64,000 nucleotides of DNA from Pleurodeles waltl (GCF_031143425.1 NW_027150038.1:62001-126000); one strand, 5' to 3'; positions 18,935 through 32,252 are shown, counted from the first letter of the stretch. Translations and numbers: made by a program. Notes: a model not told the origin generated them from the letters alone.

Positions 18935-19124
18935 TGGGCACAGAAATGCAATGGCTCCGACCCTGCTCGGAGGGTTGGTGACAGAGAGTGGGAGACTACA
19001 TCCCAAAGCAAGAAACTGCACATGGTGCTCTCTTCTGCAGTACGACTAGAGTCATTTGCATGGTCTTCATCGAACATGACATAAAAAGCCTCTATCCTTT
19101 AGACATTTTGGCCCAGATTTACAA

Positions 19125-19744
19125 GAAAATGACTAAGCGCGACGCTGTGCCAAATTTGCAAGCCCCACGCGCCGTCATTTTCAAAATGCACGGAAGCGCC
19201 GTATTTAGTAGAATACAGCGCACCCCTGTGCTTCCCCCTGCGCCAGCTCTAAATTAGCTGCTGAGCGCCAACGCAGCCGTTCTTGCACCATGGTACAAGG
19301 ATAACTGCGTTGAGGGGGAAATTGTTTTTGTGCAGGAAGGGACACCTTCCTGCCCAAAAAAAAAATCTTCAATGGTGATTTGCTCTTACTTCTATGTGTG
19401 CTGCAGAATGCATCACACATAGAAAGAGCAAAAACAAGGAGAAATGAAAACATTTCTCCTCAGTGCGCCACTCTAACGACACCCCTGGGATGGCGTTGGA
19501 TTTTGGTGCTGACGCAGATTTACGCCAACTCCTAAATCTGGAGCAGCATCAAAATGCTATGGTGTTGCTGTGGCACACTCCCAACAACACCCATTGCACG
19601 CCCCTTCCAGGGAACGCGCTGCGTGCTAAGGGGCCGTATTTACAAGGTGGTGTTAAGCCACAAAAAGTGGCTGAACGCCATCTTGTAAATACCGCGCAGT
19701 GCATAGTGCCACCGGGGCGTCACTAAAAGTGATGCTCCGGTGGC
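19125..19744. repeat. Hairpin cascade, unit 6
   Basis: Same block as unit 1. Confidence 0.85.
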
Positions 19745-20040
19745 GATAGGACCTTGTAAGTCTGGCACTTTATTTGCTCAAGGTGTGTGTTCTTGGTGAG
19801 GGCAGGAAAGCTATTTTCGCTCTCGTACCTTCCTTCCTTGGCTGGCTTGAATGCTGTAGGCTCAGGCTTCATTGCAAAGGTCAAACAGTGAGCAACTGAC
19901 TGCCGTAAACTGGCGCAACTCCTCTTGGTGAGCTGTGACAGATGCCCCAGGAGCGTAGTACCTCACGATGGTGAGGGATAGACACAGTCTCTTTTATCTC
20001 AGCTTGCCTGTCAGGTGAGGCAGGAAATGTAAATACTGTG

Positions 20041-20113
20041 AAAAAGCCCAGCGACTCGAACCAGGGACCTTTCGCATGTGAGGTGCGCATGATAACCACT
20101 ACACTAGACAAAC
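20041..20113 (-). pseudogene. Decayed tRNA-Val, unit 6
   Basis: Same as unit 1. Confidence 0.85.
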
Positions 20114-20560
20114 AGACACACTTGCCGGCTTGCTTCATGTGGCTATGCATTGTACTGGAACCACCACACTATGGAAACAGACACACCTGCTTGCTTTATG
20201 TGGCTATGCATTGGACTGGGATGCAAGGATGAGGGCCAATGTTCATGACGCTCAAAGCTGAGCCTTCCGGAACACGATCTCTTCCCTTGGAAGAAAGGAA
20301 CTGGGATAACTTTCATTCCAAGAGGTGATTTCAGAACTGGACCCGAAATTACCATGGAGAAGCACTGTGCATTTAATGTTCCTACGAGCACTGCTGCTCC
20401 AGCACAGAAAAGCAGTTGCAAAGAAATCTTGCATACCTTCATGATGCTGAACCGTCTCGACGCCAGTATAAAGCATGTATTGCATTGCAACATGACATCT
20501 TACAAGAGTGAAAAGCAGAAATACTCCTGTTTAAAACACAGACTGAACCTATAAAGGTAG

Positions 20561-20632
20561 GGGTTTGTCTGGGATTTGAACCGAGGTCCTCTCACACCCG
20601 AAGCAAGAATCATACCCCTATACCAACTAGAC
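20561..20632 (-). pseudogene. Decayed tRNA-Pro(CGG), unit 6
   Basis: As unit 1, with the CTTGC anticodon-stem variant. Confidence 0.84.
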
Positions 20633-21513
20633 TGCCGCTGCATAGTCATTTGAAACATCTTCTGAAGCGTCTTTCCGAAAAGCAGGGCCATTTGGAGGCT
20701 CTCTCTCTCTAAGCGTGCCATAGCAATTGATGTTTTCTGTCAAGGATTTTTTGTTTGTCTCTAGCAAGGCAAGAGGTAGTCAAAATGCCCTGTGCCAGTG
20801 AGCTGAACTAGGGCACTGATGTGAAAAGCAGACCCTTTCTGGTAGTTGTAACCCGCTGCAAGTCATGGACCCTTGCACCTTAGACTTCCCAACCAGAAGC
20901 ACTGATGGGCCTGCTAGCTCTTGAGCCAGAGGAGCATGCCTCTTGGATTCAAGCACACTTGCTCGATCAGCGCTCGATCAGGCGAGATTTATATTAGTGG
21001 CTCATAGGCCTGAAACACTCACCTGGGAGACGCAGGGTGGCTGATTTCCCGGAATGGCCCTTGATGGGGAAATCACCTCCTTTCCCCCGCCTCATTTCAG
21101 AATTGTGTGCTAGTCGCAAGACAGTGTTCAGGGGTTCATGGGTACTGCCTACTCCCAGCTGCCTCTCTGTCTTCTTCATGTAAATTGCAAGTCACGAGGA
21201 GGCACCATTGCCAATATGCTCCGCCCACCTAACCAAGAAACCTAGTTTGAGCTTGTCTGCCTGTGTTGTTGCAGGGGCAGTGTCTTCTTTGCCCAAAAGG
21301 TGGCAGGAGAGCCTCACTTCAAACGATAGAATCAACTGCTTAAGTAGAAACCAGCATGGTAGTTACTGTCATAAAGTGCAGCTCTAACAGAAGGTGTGCC
21401 TGAGACGCCCCTTCCAGTAATACACAGAATTTTGATTGAGGGCCCAGCCGATGGGTTGGTGGATTTCTCCTCACTTCCAAAGCAGAGCAAGATTTAAGGG
21501 AAGAAAATACACC

Positions 21514-21625
21514 TGTCAGAAGTGGGATTTGAACCCACGCCTCCATGAAGAGACCAGAAGGCTCAGCTTCACTGAAGATCAAGCTCTCTTGAGTCTGGCG
21601 CCTTAGACCACTCGGCCATCCTGAC
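21514..21625 (-). tRNA. tRNA-Leu-CAA: tRNA-Leu(CAA) with intron, unit 7
   Basis: Consensus copy. Intron 21560-21587. Confidence 0.96.
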
Positions 21626-21931
21626 AGCCAAAACAGTGTGCAGGTCGGACTCTTCAGTCTGCACTTGTTGATTTTGCCGCTTGCAATGTTCCTATCAAAG
21701 TCACAGCTTTAAAGGCCCCACAATATAACATGGCCAAGAAAAAAAAAAAAAACAGAACAAGAAACAATGCACATGCACGACCACCGAGGGATGCAGATAA
21801 CTTTTTAGCGTCCTGCAATAGTAAAGCACGTTTTACACAGGTCACAAGTTTTTAAAGGTCATTTCTGTCTAAGTGTGCATTGAGAGAGACTGAGGTTTTA
21901 GGGAGCAAACACAAAAGCTGCTGCTGCCAAG

Positions 21932-22004
21932 TGTTTCTGCCCGGTCTCGAACCGGGGACCTTTCGCATGTGAGGCGAACGTGATAACCACTACACTACAG
22001 AAAC
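21932..22004 (-). tRNA. tRNA-Val-CAC: tRNA-Val(CAC), unit 7
   Basis: Consensus except base 38 of the anticodon loop (C to T). The anticodon CAC is kept. Confidence 0.95.
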
Positions 22005-22392
22005 AAGCTTGCTGGTTTGACTGAAGGAGCACAGTTCCCCTCATATGTTTGCACGATTTCCTCTATACTTTATCAGCAGTTGCTCGGAATGCGAGGGGTA
22101 AGTGTGAAAATTGCAGCGGTGTCAGCCAGCATGCATACACTCAGACGTCCTGAAAAATCCCACAGCTGCGGGCAGAGACAGACAAATATCTGATGCCTAA
22201 ATGCCAGGAAGGAGAGCCTGTGAAATCATCACACAGGGCGCACTGAGAGCAAGCAGGAAGGAAGCCAAGGCATTGTAATCCATTTTTCGCCTGAGGCAAA
22301 AAATATGTTTTGCGCAACAATGCTTCGAGTGGAATGAGAAATGTTGAGGGGTTGTGTATTTTGAGCAGGATTTGATTGTTTTCCGCTAAAAT

Positions 22393-22464
22393 GGGCTCGT
22401 CCGGGATTTGAACCTGGGACTTCTCGCACCCTAAGCGAGAATCATACCCCTAGACCAACGAGCC
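22393..22464 (-). tRNA. tRNA-Pro-AGG: tRNA-Pro(AGG), unit 7
   Basis: One G-to-A change in the variable loop, shared with unit 10. Confidence 0.95.
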
Positions 22465-22654
22465 TGGGCACAGAAATGCAACAGCTCCGACCCTGCTCGG
22501 AGGGTTGGTGACAGAGAGTGGGAGACTACATCCCAAAGCAAGAAACTGCACATGGTGCTCTCTTCTGCAGTACGACTAGAGTCATTTGCATGGTCTTCAT
22601 CGAACATGACATAAAAAGCCTCTATCCTTTAGACATTTTGGCCCAGATTTACAA

Positions 22655-23274
22655 GAAAATGACTAAGCGCGACGCTGTGCCAAATTTGCAAGCCCCACGC
22701 GCCGTCATTTTCAAAATGCAGGGAAGCGCCGTATTTAGTAGAATACAGCGCACCCCTGTGCTTCCCCCTGCGCCAGCTCTAAATTAGCTGCTGAGCGCCA
22801 ACGCAGCCGTTCTTGCACCATGGTACAAGGATGACTGCGTTGAGGGGGAAATTGTTTTTGTGCAGGAAGGGACACCTTCCTGCCCAAAAAAAAAATCTTC
22901 AATGGTGATTTGCTCTTACTTCTATGTGTGCTGCAGAATGCATCACACATAGAAAGAGCAAAAACAAGGAGAAATGAAAACATTTCTCCTCAGTGCGCCA
23001 CTCTAACGACACCCCTGGGATGGCGTTGGATTTTGGTGCTGACGCAGATTTACGCCAACTCCTAAATCTGGAGCAGCATCAAAATGCTATGGTGTTGCTG
23101 TGGCACACTCCCAACAACACCCATTGCACGCCCCTTCCAGGGAACGCGCTGCGTGCTAAGGGGCCGTATTTACAAGGTGGTGTTAAGCCACAAAAAGTGG
23201 CTGAACGCCATCTTGTAAATACCGCGCAGTGCATAGTGCCACCGGGGCGTCACTAAAAGTGATGCTCCGGTGGC
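22655..23274. repeat. Hairpin cascade, unit 7
   Basis: Same block as unit 1. Confidence 0.85.
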
Positions 23275-23570
23275 GATAGGACCTTGTAAGTCTGGCACTT
23301 TATTTGCTCAAGGTGTGTGTTCTTGGTGAGGGCAGGAAAGCTATTTTCGCTCTCGTACCTTCCTTCCTTGGCTGGCTTGAATGCTGTAGGCTCAGGCTTC
23401 ATTGCAAAGGTCAAACAGTGAGCAACTGACTGCCGTAAGCTGGCGCAACTCCTCTTGGTGAGCTGTGACAGATGCCCCAGGAGCGTAGTACCTCACGATG
23501 GTGAGGGATCGACACAGTCTCTTTTATCTCAGCTTGCCTGTCAGGTGAGGCAGGAAATGCAAATACTGTG

Positions 23571-23643
23571 AAAAAGCCCAGCGACTCGAACCAGGGACCT
23601 TTCGCATGTGAGGTGCGCATGATAACCACTACACTAGACAAAC
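23571..23643 (-). pseudogene. Decayed tRNA-Val, unit 7
   Basis: Same as unit 1. Confidence 0.85.
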
Positions 23644-24090
23644 AGACACACTTGCCGGCTTGCTTCATGTGGCTATGCATTGTACTGGAACCACCACACT
23701 ATGGAAACAGACACACCTGCTTGCTTTATGTGGCTATGCATTGGACTGGGATGCAAGGATGAGGGCCAATGTTCATGACGCTCAAAGCTGAGCCTTCCGG
23801 AACACGATCTCTTCCCTTGGAAGAAAGGAACTGGGATCACTTTCATTCCAAGAGGTGATTTCAGAACTGGACCCGAAATTACCATGGAGAAGCACTGTGC
23901 ATTTAATGTTCCTACGAGCACTGCTGCTCCAGCAAAGAAAAGCAGTTGCAAAGAAATCTCGCATACCTTCATGATGCTGAACCGTCTCGACGCCAGTATA
24001 AAGCATGTATTGCATTGCAACATGACATCTTACAAGAGTGAAAAGCAGAAATACTCCTGTTTAAAACACAGACTGAACCTATAAAGGTAG

Positions 24091-24162
24091 GGGTTTGTCT
24101 GGGATTTGAACCGAGGTCCTCTCACACCCGAAGCGAGAATCATACCCCTATACCAACTAGAC
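24091..24162 (-). pseudogene. Decayed tRNA-Pro(CGG), unit 7
   Basis: Same as unit 1. Confidence 0.85.
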
Positions 24163-25056
24163 TGCCGCTGCATAGTCATTTGAAACATCTTCTGAAGCGT
24201 CTTTCCGAAAAGCAGGGCCATTTGGAGGCTCTCTCTCTCTAAGCGTGCCATAGCAATTGATGTTTTCTGTCAAGGATTTTTTGTTTGTCTCTAGCAAGGC
24301 AAGAGGTAGTCAAAATGCCCTGTGCCAGTGAGCTGAACTAGGGCACTGATGTGAAAAGCAGACCCTTTCTGGTAGTTGTAACCCGCTGCAAGTCATGGAC
24401 CCTTGCACCTTAGACTTCCCAACCAGAAGCACTGATGGGCCTGCTAGCTCTTGAGCCAGAGGAGCATGCCTCTTGGATTCAAGCACACTTGCTCGATCAG
24501 CGCTCGATCAGGCGAGATTTATATTAGTGGCTCATAGGCCTGAAACACTCACCTGGGAGACGCAGGGTGGCTGATTTCCCGGAATGGCCCTTGATGGGGA
24601 AATCACCTCCTTTCCCCCGCCTCATTTCAGAATTGTGTGCTAGTCGCAAGACAGTGTTCAGGGGTTCATGGGTACTGCCTACTCCCAGCTGCCTCTCTGT
24701 CTTCTTCATGTAAATTGCAAGTCACGAGGAGGCACCATTGCCAATATGCTCCGCCCACCTAACCAAGAAACCTAGTTTGAGCTTGTCTGCCTGTGTTGTT
24801 GCAGGGGCAGTGTCTTCTTTGCCCAAAAGGTGGCAGGAGAGCCTCACTTCAAACGATAGAATCAACTGCTTAAGTAGAAACCAGCATGGTAGTTACTGTC
24901 ATAAAGTGCAGCTCTAACAGAAGGTGTGCCTGAGACGCCCCTTCCAGTAATACACAGAATTTTGATTGAGGGCCCAGCCGATGGGTTGGTGGATTTCTCC
25001 TCACATGCCACAGCAGCTTCCAAAACAGAGCAAGATTTAAGGGAAGAAAATACACC

Positions 25057-25168
25057 TGTCAGAAGTGGGATTTGAACCCACGCCTCCATGAAGAGACCAG
25101 AAGGCTCAGCTTCACTGAAGATCAAGCTCTCTTGAGTCTGGCGCCTTAGACCACTCGGCCATCCTGAC
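25057..25168 (-). tRNA. tRNA-Leu-CAA: tRNA-Leu(CAA) with intron, unit 8
   Basis: Consensus copy. Intron 25103-25130. Confidence 0.96.
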
Positions 25169-25475
25169 AGCCAAAACAGTGTGCAGGTCGGACTCTTCAG
25201 TCTGCACTTGTTGATTTTGCCGCTTGCAATGTTCCTATCAAAGTCACAGCTTTAAAGGCCCCACAATATAACATGGCCAAGAAAAAAAAAAAAAAACAGA
25301 ACAAGAAACAATGCACATGCACGACCACCGAGGGATGCAGATAACTTTTTAGCGTCCTGCAATAGTAAAGCACGTTTTACACAGGTCACAAGTTTTTAAA
25401 GGTCATTTCTGTCTAAGTGTGCATTGAGAGAGACTGAGGTTTTAGGGAGCAAACACAAAAGCTGCTGCTGCCAAG

Positions 25476-25548
25476 TGTTTCTGCCCGGTCTCGAACCGGG
25501 GACCTTTCGCGTGTGAGGCAAACGTGATAACCACTACACTACAGAAAC
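25476..25548 (-). tRNA. tRNA-Val-CAC: tRNA-Val(CAC), unit 8
   Basis: Consensus with the T29-G41 pair, as in units 4, 9 and 13. Confidence 0.95.
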
Positions 25549-25936
25549 AAGCTTGCTGGTTTGACTGAAGGAGCACAGTTCCCCTCATATGTTTGCACGA
25601 TTTCCTCTATACTTTATCAGCAGTTGCTCGGAATGCGAGGGGTAAGTGTGAAAATTGCAGCGGTGTCAGCCAGCATGCATACACTCAGACGTCCTGAAAA
25701 ATCCCACAGCTGCGGGCAGAGACAGACAAATATCTGATGCCTAAATGCCAGGAAGGAGAGCCTGTGAAATCATCACACAGGGCGCACTGAGAGCAAGCAG
25801 GAAGGAAGCCAAGGCATTGTAATCCATTTTTCGCCTGAGGCAAAAAATATGTTTTGCGCAACAATGCTTCGAGTGGAATGAGAAATGTTGAGGGGTTGTG
25901 TATTTTGAGCAGGATTTGATTGTTTTCCGCTAAAAT

Positions 25937-26008
25937 GGGCTCGTCCGGGATTTGAACGTGGGACCTCTCGCACCCTAAGCGAGAATCATACCCCTAGACC
26001 AACGAGCC
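25937..26008 (-). tRNA. tRNA-Pro-AGG: tRNA-Pro(AGG), unit 8, weakened T stem
   Basis: G52 to C adds a second T-stem mismatch (CCACG/CCCGG) and alters the first B-box base (CGTTCAAATCC). Confidence 0.9.
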
Positions 26009-26198
26009 TGGGCACAGAAATGCAACGGCTCCGACCCTGCTCGGAGGGTTGGTGACAGAGAGTGGGAGACTACATCCCAAAGCAAGAAACTGCACATGGT
26101 GCTCTCTTCTGCAGTACGACTAGAGTCATTTGCATGGTCTTCATCGAACATGACATAAAAAGCCTCTATCCTTTAGACATTTTGGCCCAGATTTACAA

Positions 26199-26818
26199 GA
26201 AAATGACTAAGCGCGATGCTGTGCCAAATTTGCAAGCCCCACGCGCCGTCATTTTCAAAATGCAGGGAAGCGCCGTATTTAGTAGAATACAGCGCACCCC
26301 TGTGCTTCCCCCTGCGCCAGCTCTAAATTAGCTGCTGAGCGCCAGCGCAGCCGTTCTTGCACCATGGTACAAGGATGACTGCGTTGAGGGGGAAATTGTT
26401 TTTGTGCAGGAAGGGACACCTTCCTGCCCAAAAAAAAAATCTTCAATGGTGATTTGCTCTTACTTCTATGTGTGCTGCAGAATGCATCACACATAGAAAG
26501 AGCAAAAACAAGGAGAAATGAAAACATTTCTCCTCAGTGCGCCACTCTAACGACACCCCTGGGATGGCGTTGGATTTTGGTGCTGACGCAGATTTACGCC
26601 AACTCCTAAATCTGGAGCAGCATCAAAATGCTATGGTGTTGCTGTGGCACACTCCCAACAACACCCATTGCACGCCCCTTCCAGGGAACGCGCTGCGTGC
26701 TAAGGGGCCGTATTTACAAGGTGGTGTTAAGCCACAAAAAGTGGCTGAACGCCATCTTGTAAATACCGCGCAGTGCATAGTGCCACCGGGGCGTCACTAA
26801 AAGTGATGCTCCGGTGGC
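26199..26818. repeat. Hairpin cascade, unit 8
   Basis: Same block. The third hairpin has AGCGCAG for AACGCAG. Confidence 0.85.
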
Positions 26819-27114
26819 GATAGGACCTTGTAAGTCTGGCACTTTATTTGCTCAAGGTGTGTGTTCTTGGTGAGGGCAGGAAAGCTATTTTCGCTCTCGT
26901 ACCTTCCTTCCTTGGCTGGCTTGAATGCTGTAGGCTCAGGCTTCATTGCAAAGGTCAAACAGTGAGCAACTGACTGCCGTAAGCTGGCGCAACTCCTCTT
27001 GGTGAGCTGTGACAGATGCCCCAGGAGCGTAGTACCTCACGATGGTGAGGGATAGACACAGTCTCTTTTATCTCAGCTTGCCTGTCAGGTGAGGCAGGAA
27101 ATGCAAATACTGTG

Positions 27115-27187
27115 AAAAAGCCCAGCGACTCGAACCAGGGACCTTTCGCATGTGAGGTGCGCATGATAACCACTACACTAGACAAAC
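27115..27187 (-). pseudogene. Decayed tRNA-Val, unit 8
   Basis: Same as unit 1. Confidence 0.85.
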
Positions 27188-27634
27188 AGACACACTTGCC
27201 GGCTTGCTTGATGTGGCTATGCATTGTACTGGAACCACCACACTATGGAAACAGACACACCTGCTTGCTTTATGTGGCTATGCATTGGACTGGGATGCAA
27301 GGATGAGGGCCAATGTTCATGACGCTCAAAGCTGAGCCTTCCGGAACACGATCTCTTCCCTTGGAAGAAAGGAACTGGGATCACTTTCATTCCAAGAGGT
27401 GATTTCAGAACTGGACCCGAAATTACCATGGAGAAGCACTGTGCATTTAATGTTCCTACGAGCACTGCTGCTCCAGCAAAGAAAAGCAGTTGCAAAGAAA
27501 TCTCGCATACCTTCATGATGCTGAACCGTCTCGACGCCAGTATAAAGCATGTATTGCATTGCAACATGACATCTTACAAGAGTGAAAAGCAGAAATACTC
27601 CTGTTTAAAACACAGACTGAACCTATAAAGGTAG

Positions 27635-27706
27635 GGGTTTGTCTGGGATTTGAACCGAGGTCCTCTCACACCCGAAGCGAGAATCATACCCCTATACCAA
27701 CTAGAC
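27635..27706 (-). pseudogene. Decayed tRNA-Pro(CGG), unit 8
   Basis: Same as unit 1. Confidence 0.85.
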
Positions 27707-28600
27707 TGCCGCTGCATAGTCATTTGAAACATCTTCTGAAGCGTCTTTCCGAAAAGCAGGGCCATTTGGAGGCTCTCTCTCTCTAAGCGTGCCATAGCAA
27801 TTGATGTTTTCTGTCAAGGATTTTTTGTTTGTCTCTAGCAAGGCAAGAGGTAGTCAAAATGCCCTGTGCCAGTGAGCTGAACTAGGGCACTGATGTGAAA
27901 AGCAGACCCTTTCTGGTAGTTGTAACCCGCTGCAAGTCATGGACCCTTGCACCTTAGACTTCCCAACCAGAAGCACTGATGGGCCTGCTAGCTCTTGAGC
28001 CAGAGGAGCATGCCTCTTGGATTCAAGCACACTTGCTCGATCAGCGCTCGATCAGGCGAGATTTATATTAGTGGCTCATAGGCCTGAAACACTCACCTGG
28101 GAGACGCAGGGTGGCTGATTTCCCGGAATGGCCCTTGATGGGGAAATCACCTCCTTTCCCCCGCCTCATTTCAGAATTGTGTGCTAGTCGCAAGACAGTG
28201 TTCAGGGGTTCATGGGTACTGCCTACTCCCAGCTGCCTCTCTGTCTTCTTCATGTAAATTGCAAGTCACGAGGAGGCACCATTGCCAATATGCTCCGCCC
28301 ACCTAACCAAGAAACCTAGTTTGAGCTTGTCTGCCTGTGTTGTTGCAGGGGCAGTGTCTTCTTTGCCCAAAAGGTGGCAGGAGAGCCTCACTTCAAACGA
28401 TAGAATCAACTGCTTAAGTAGAAACCAGCATGGTAGTTACTGTCATAAAGTGCAGCTCTAACAGAAGGTGTGCCTGAGACGCCCCTTCCAGTAATACACA
28501 GAATTTTGATTGAGGGCCCAGCCGATGGGTTGGTGGATTTCTCCTCACATGCCACAGCAGCTTCCAAAACAGAGCAAGATTTAAGGGAAGAAAATACACC

Positions 28601-28712
28601 TGTCAGAAGTGGGATTTGAACCCACGCCTCCATGAAGAGACCAGAAGGCTCAGCTTCACTGAAGATCAAGCTCTCTTGAGTCTGGCGCCTTAGACCACTC
28701 GGCCATCCTGAC
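28601..28712 (-). tRNA. tRNA-Leu-CAA: tRNA-Leu(CAA) with intron, unit 9
   Basis: Consensus copy. Intron 28647-28674. Confidence 0.96.
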
Positions 28713-29019
28713 AGCCAAAACAGTGTGCAGGTCGGACTCTTCAGTCTGCACTTGTTGATTTTGCCGCTTGCAATGTTCCTATCAAAGTCACAGCTTTAAA
28801 GGCCCCACAATATAACATGGCCAAGAAAAAAAAAAAAAAACAGAACAAGAAACAATGCACATGCACGACCACCGAGGGATGCAGATAACTTTTTAGCGTC
28901 CTGCAATAGTAAAGCACGTTTTACACAGGTCACAAGTTTTTAAAGGTCATTTCTGTCTAAGTGTGCATTGAGAGAGACTGAGGTTTTAGGGAGCAAACAC
29001 AAAAGCTGCTGCTGCCAAG

Positions 29020-29092
29020 TGTTTCTGCCCGGTCTCGAACCGGGGACCTTTCGCGTGTGAGGCAAACGTGATAACCACTACACTACAGAAAC
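29020..29092 (-). tRNA. tRNA-Val-CAC: tRNA-Val(CAC), unit 9
   Basis: Same allele as unit 8. Confidence 0.95.
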
Positions 29093-29480
29093 AAGCTTGC
29101 TGGTTTGACTGAAGGAGCACAGTTCCCCTCATATGTTTGCACGATTTCCTCTATACTTTATCAGCAGTTGCTCGGAATGCGAGGGGTAAGTGTGAAAATT
29201 GCAGCGGTGTCAGCCAGCATGCATACACTCAGACGTCCTGAAAAATCCCACAGCTGCGGGCAGAGACAGACAAATATCTGATGCCTAAATGCCAGGAAGG
29301 AGAGCCTGTGAAATCATCACACAGGGCGCACTGAGAGCAAGCAGGAAGGAAGCCAAGGCATTGTAATCCATTTTTCGCCTGAGGCAAAAAATATGTTTTG
29401 CGCAACAATGCTTCGAGTGGAATGAGAAATGTTGAGGGGTTGTGTATTTTGAGCAGGATTTGATTGTTTTCCGCTAAAAT

Positions 29481-29552
29481 GGGCTCGTCCGGGATTTGAA
29501 CGTGGGACCTCTCGCACCCTAAGCGAGAATCATACCCCTAGACCAACGAGCC
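29481..29552 (-). tRNA. tRNA-Pro-AGG: tRNA-Pro(AGG), unit 9, weakened T stem
   Basis: Same G52-to-C allele as unit 8. Confidence 0.9.
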
Positions 29553-29742
29553 TGGGCACAGAAATGCAACGGCTCCGACCCTGCTCGGAGGGTTGGTGAC
29601 AGAGAGTGGGAGACTACATCCCAAAGCAAGAAACTGCACATGGTGCTCTCTTCTGCAGTACGACTAGAGTCATTTGCATGGTCTTCATCGAACATGACAT
29701 AAAAAGCCTCTATCCTTTAGACATTTTGGCCCAGATTTACAA

Positions 29743-30362
29743 GAAAATGACTAAGCGCGATGCTGTGCCAAATTTGCAAGCCCCACGCGCCGTCATTTTC
29801 AAAATGCAGGGAAGCGCCGTATTTAGTAGAATACAGCGCACCCCTGTGCTTCCCCCTGCGCCAGCTCTAAATTAGCTGCTGAGCGCCAGCGCAGCCGTTC
29901 TTGCACCATGGTACAAGGATGACTGCGTTGAGGGGGAAATTGTTTTTGTGCAGGAAGGGACACCTTCCTGCCCAAAAAAAAAATCTTCAATGGTGATTTG
30001 CTCTTACTTCTATGTGTGCTGCAGAATGCATCACACATAGAAAGAGCAAAAACAAGGAGAAATGAAAACATTTCTCCTCAGTGCGCCACTCTAACGACAC
30101 CCCTGGGATGGCGTTGGATTTTGGTGCTGACGCAGATTTACGCCAACTCCTAAATCTGGAGCAGCATCAAAATGCTATGGTGTTGCTGTGGCACACTCCC
30201 AACAACACCCATTGCACGCCCCTTCCAGGGAACGCGCTGCGTGCTAAGGGGCCGTATTTACAAGGTGGTGTTAAGCCACAAAAAGTGGCTGAACGCCATC
30301 TTGTAAATACCGCGCAGTGCATAGTGCCACCGGGGCGTCACTAAAAGTGATGCTCCGGTGGC
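29743..30362. repeat. Hairpin cascade, unit 9
   Basis: Same variants as unit 8. Confidence 0.85.
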
Positions 30363-30658
30363 GATAGGACCTTGTAAGTCTGGCACTTTATTTGCTCAAG
30401 GTGTGTGTTCTTGGTGAGGGCAGGAAAGCTATTTTCGCTCTCGTACCTTCCTTCCTTGGCTGGCTTGAATGCTGTAGGCTCAGGCTTCATTGCAAAGGTC
30501 AAACAGTGAGCAACTGACTGCCGTAAGCTGGCGCAACTCCTCTTGGTGAGCTGTGACAGATGCCCCAGGAGCGTAGTACCTCACGATGGTGAGGGATAGA
30601 CACAGTCTCTTTTATCTCAGCTTGCCTGTCAGGTGAGGCAGGAAATGCAAATACTGTG

Positions 30659-30731
30659 AAAAAGCCCAGCGACTCGAACCAGGGACCTTTCGCATGTGAG
30701 GTGCGCATGATAACCACTACACTAGACAAAC
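30659..30731 (-). pseudogene. Decayed tRNA-Val, unit 9
   Basis: Same as unit 1. Confidence 0.85.
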
Positions 30732-31178
30732 AGACACACTTGCCGGCTTGCTTGATGTGGCTATGCATTGTACTGGAACCACCACACTATGGAAACAGAC
30801 ACACCTGCTTGCTTTATGTGGCTATGCATTGGACTGGGATGCAAGGATGAGGGCCAATGTTCATGACGCTCAAAGCTGAGCCTTCCGGAACACGATCTCT
30901 TCCCTTGGAAGAAAGGAACTGGGATCACTTTCATTCCAAGAGGTGATTTCAGAACTGGACCCGAAATTACCATGGAGAAGCACTGTGCATTTAATGTTCC
31001 TACGAGCACTGCTGCTCCAGCACAGAAAAGCAGTTGCAAAGAAATCTCGCATACCTTCATGATGCTGAACCGTGTCGACGCCAGTATAAAGCATGTATTG
31101 CATTGCAACATGACATCTTACAAGAGTGAAAAGCAGAAATACTCCTGTTTAAAACACAGACTGAACCTATAAAGGTAG

Positions 31179-31250
31179 TGGTTTGTCTGGGATTTGAAGC
31201 GAGGTCCTCTCACACCCAAAGCGAGAATCATACCCCTATACCAACTAGAC
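31179..31250 (-). pseudogene. Decayed tRNA-Pro, anticodon TGG, unit 9
   Basis: Anticodon TGG and discriminator A as in unit 5. The B box is also damaged (GCTTCAAATCC). Confidence 0.84.
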
Positions 31251-32140
31251 TGCCGCTGCATAGTCATTTGAAACATCTTCTGAAGTGTCTTTCCGAAAAG
31301 CAGGGCCATTTGGAGGCTCTCTCTCTCTAAGCGTGCCATAGCAATTGATGTTTTCTGTCAAGGATTTTTTGTTTGTCTCTAGCAAGGCAAGAGGTAGTCA
31401 AAATGCCCTGTGCCAGTGAGCTGAACTAGGGCACTGATGTGAAAAGCAGACCCTTTCTGGTAGTTGTAACCCGCTGCAAGTCAAGGACCCTTGCACCTTA
31501 GACTCCCAACCAGAAGCACTGAAGGGCCTGCTAGCTCTTGAGCCAGAGGAGCATGCCTCTTGGATTCAAGCACACTTGCTCGATCAGCGCTCGATCAGGC
31601 TTGATCAGGCGAGATTTATATTAGTGGCTCATAGGCCTGAAACACTCACCTGGGAGACGCAGGGTGGCTGATTTCCCGGAATGGCCCTTGATGGGGAAAT
31701 CACCTCCTTTCCCCCGCCTCATTTCAGAATTGTGTGCTAGTCGCAAGACAGTGTTCAGGGGTTCATGGGTACTGCCTACTCCCAGCTGCCTCTCTGTCTT
31801 CTTCATGTAATTTGCAAGTCACGAGGAGGCACCATTGCCAATATGCTCCGCCCACCTAACCAAGAAACCTAGTTTGAGCTTGTCTGCCTGTGTTGTTGCA
31901 GGGGCAGTGTCTTCTTTGCCCAAAAGGTGGCAGGAGAGCCTCACTTCAAACGATAGAATCAACTGCTTAAGTAGAAACCAGCATGGTAGTTACTGTCATA
32001 AAGTGCAGCTCTAACAGAAGGTGTGCCTGAGACGCCCCTTCCAGTAATACACAGAATTTTGATTGAGGGCCCAGCCGATGGGTTGGTGGATTTCTCCTCA
32101 CTTCCAAAGCAGAGCAAGATTTAAGGGAAGAAAATACACC

Positions 32141-32252
32141 TGTCAGAAGTGGGATTTGAACCCACGCCTCCATGAAGAGACCAGAAGGCTCAGCTTCACT
32201 GAAGATCAAGCTCTCTTGAGTCTGGCGCCTTAGACCACTCGGCCATCCTGAC
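32141..32252 (-). tRNA. tRNA-Leu-CAA: tRNA-Leu(CAA) with intron, unit 10
   Basis: Consensus copy. Intron 32187-32214. Confidence 0.96.

Larger units (their letters stand above)
17983..21513 (-). repeat. Array unit 6 (3531 bp)
   Basis: The shortest unit. The end before the next Leu lacks both the 29-bp module and a further 13 bp (around 21475). Confidence 0.95.
21514..25056 (-). repeat. Array unit 7 (3543 bp)
   Basis: Same layout. The head shares private variants with unit 10: the 13-bp deletion before Leu, a Pro variable-loop change, and ATCGACAC near 23508 instead of ATAGACAC. Confidence 0.95.
25057..28600 (-). repeat. Array unit 8 (3544 bp)
   Basis: Same layout. The head is practically identical to that of unit 9, including CCAAAACAG before Leu, the Pro T-stem change and GCGCCAGCGC near 26339. 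Confidence 0.95.
28601..32140 (-). repeat. Array unit 9 (3540 bp)
   Basis: A mosaic unit. The head matches unit 8 and the tail matches unit 5 (decayed Pro with TGG anticodon, extra GATCAGGC repeat). It ends with the 13-bp deletion seen before unit 7. Confidence 0.95.
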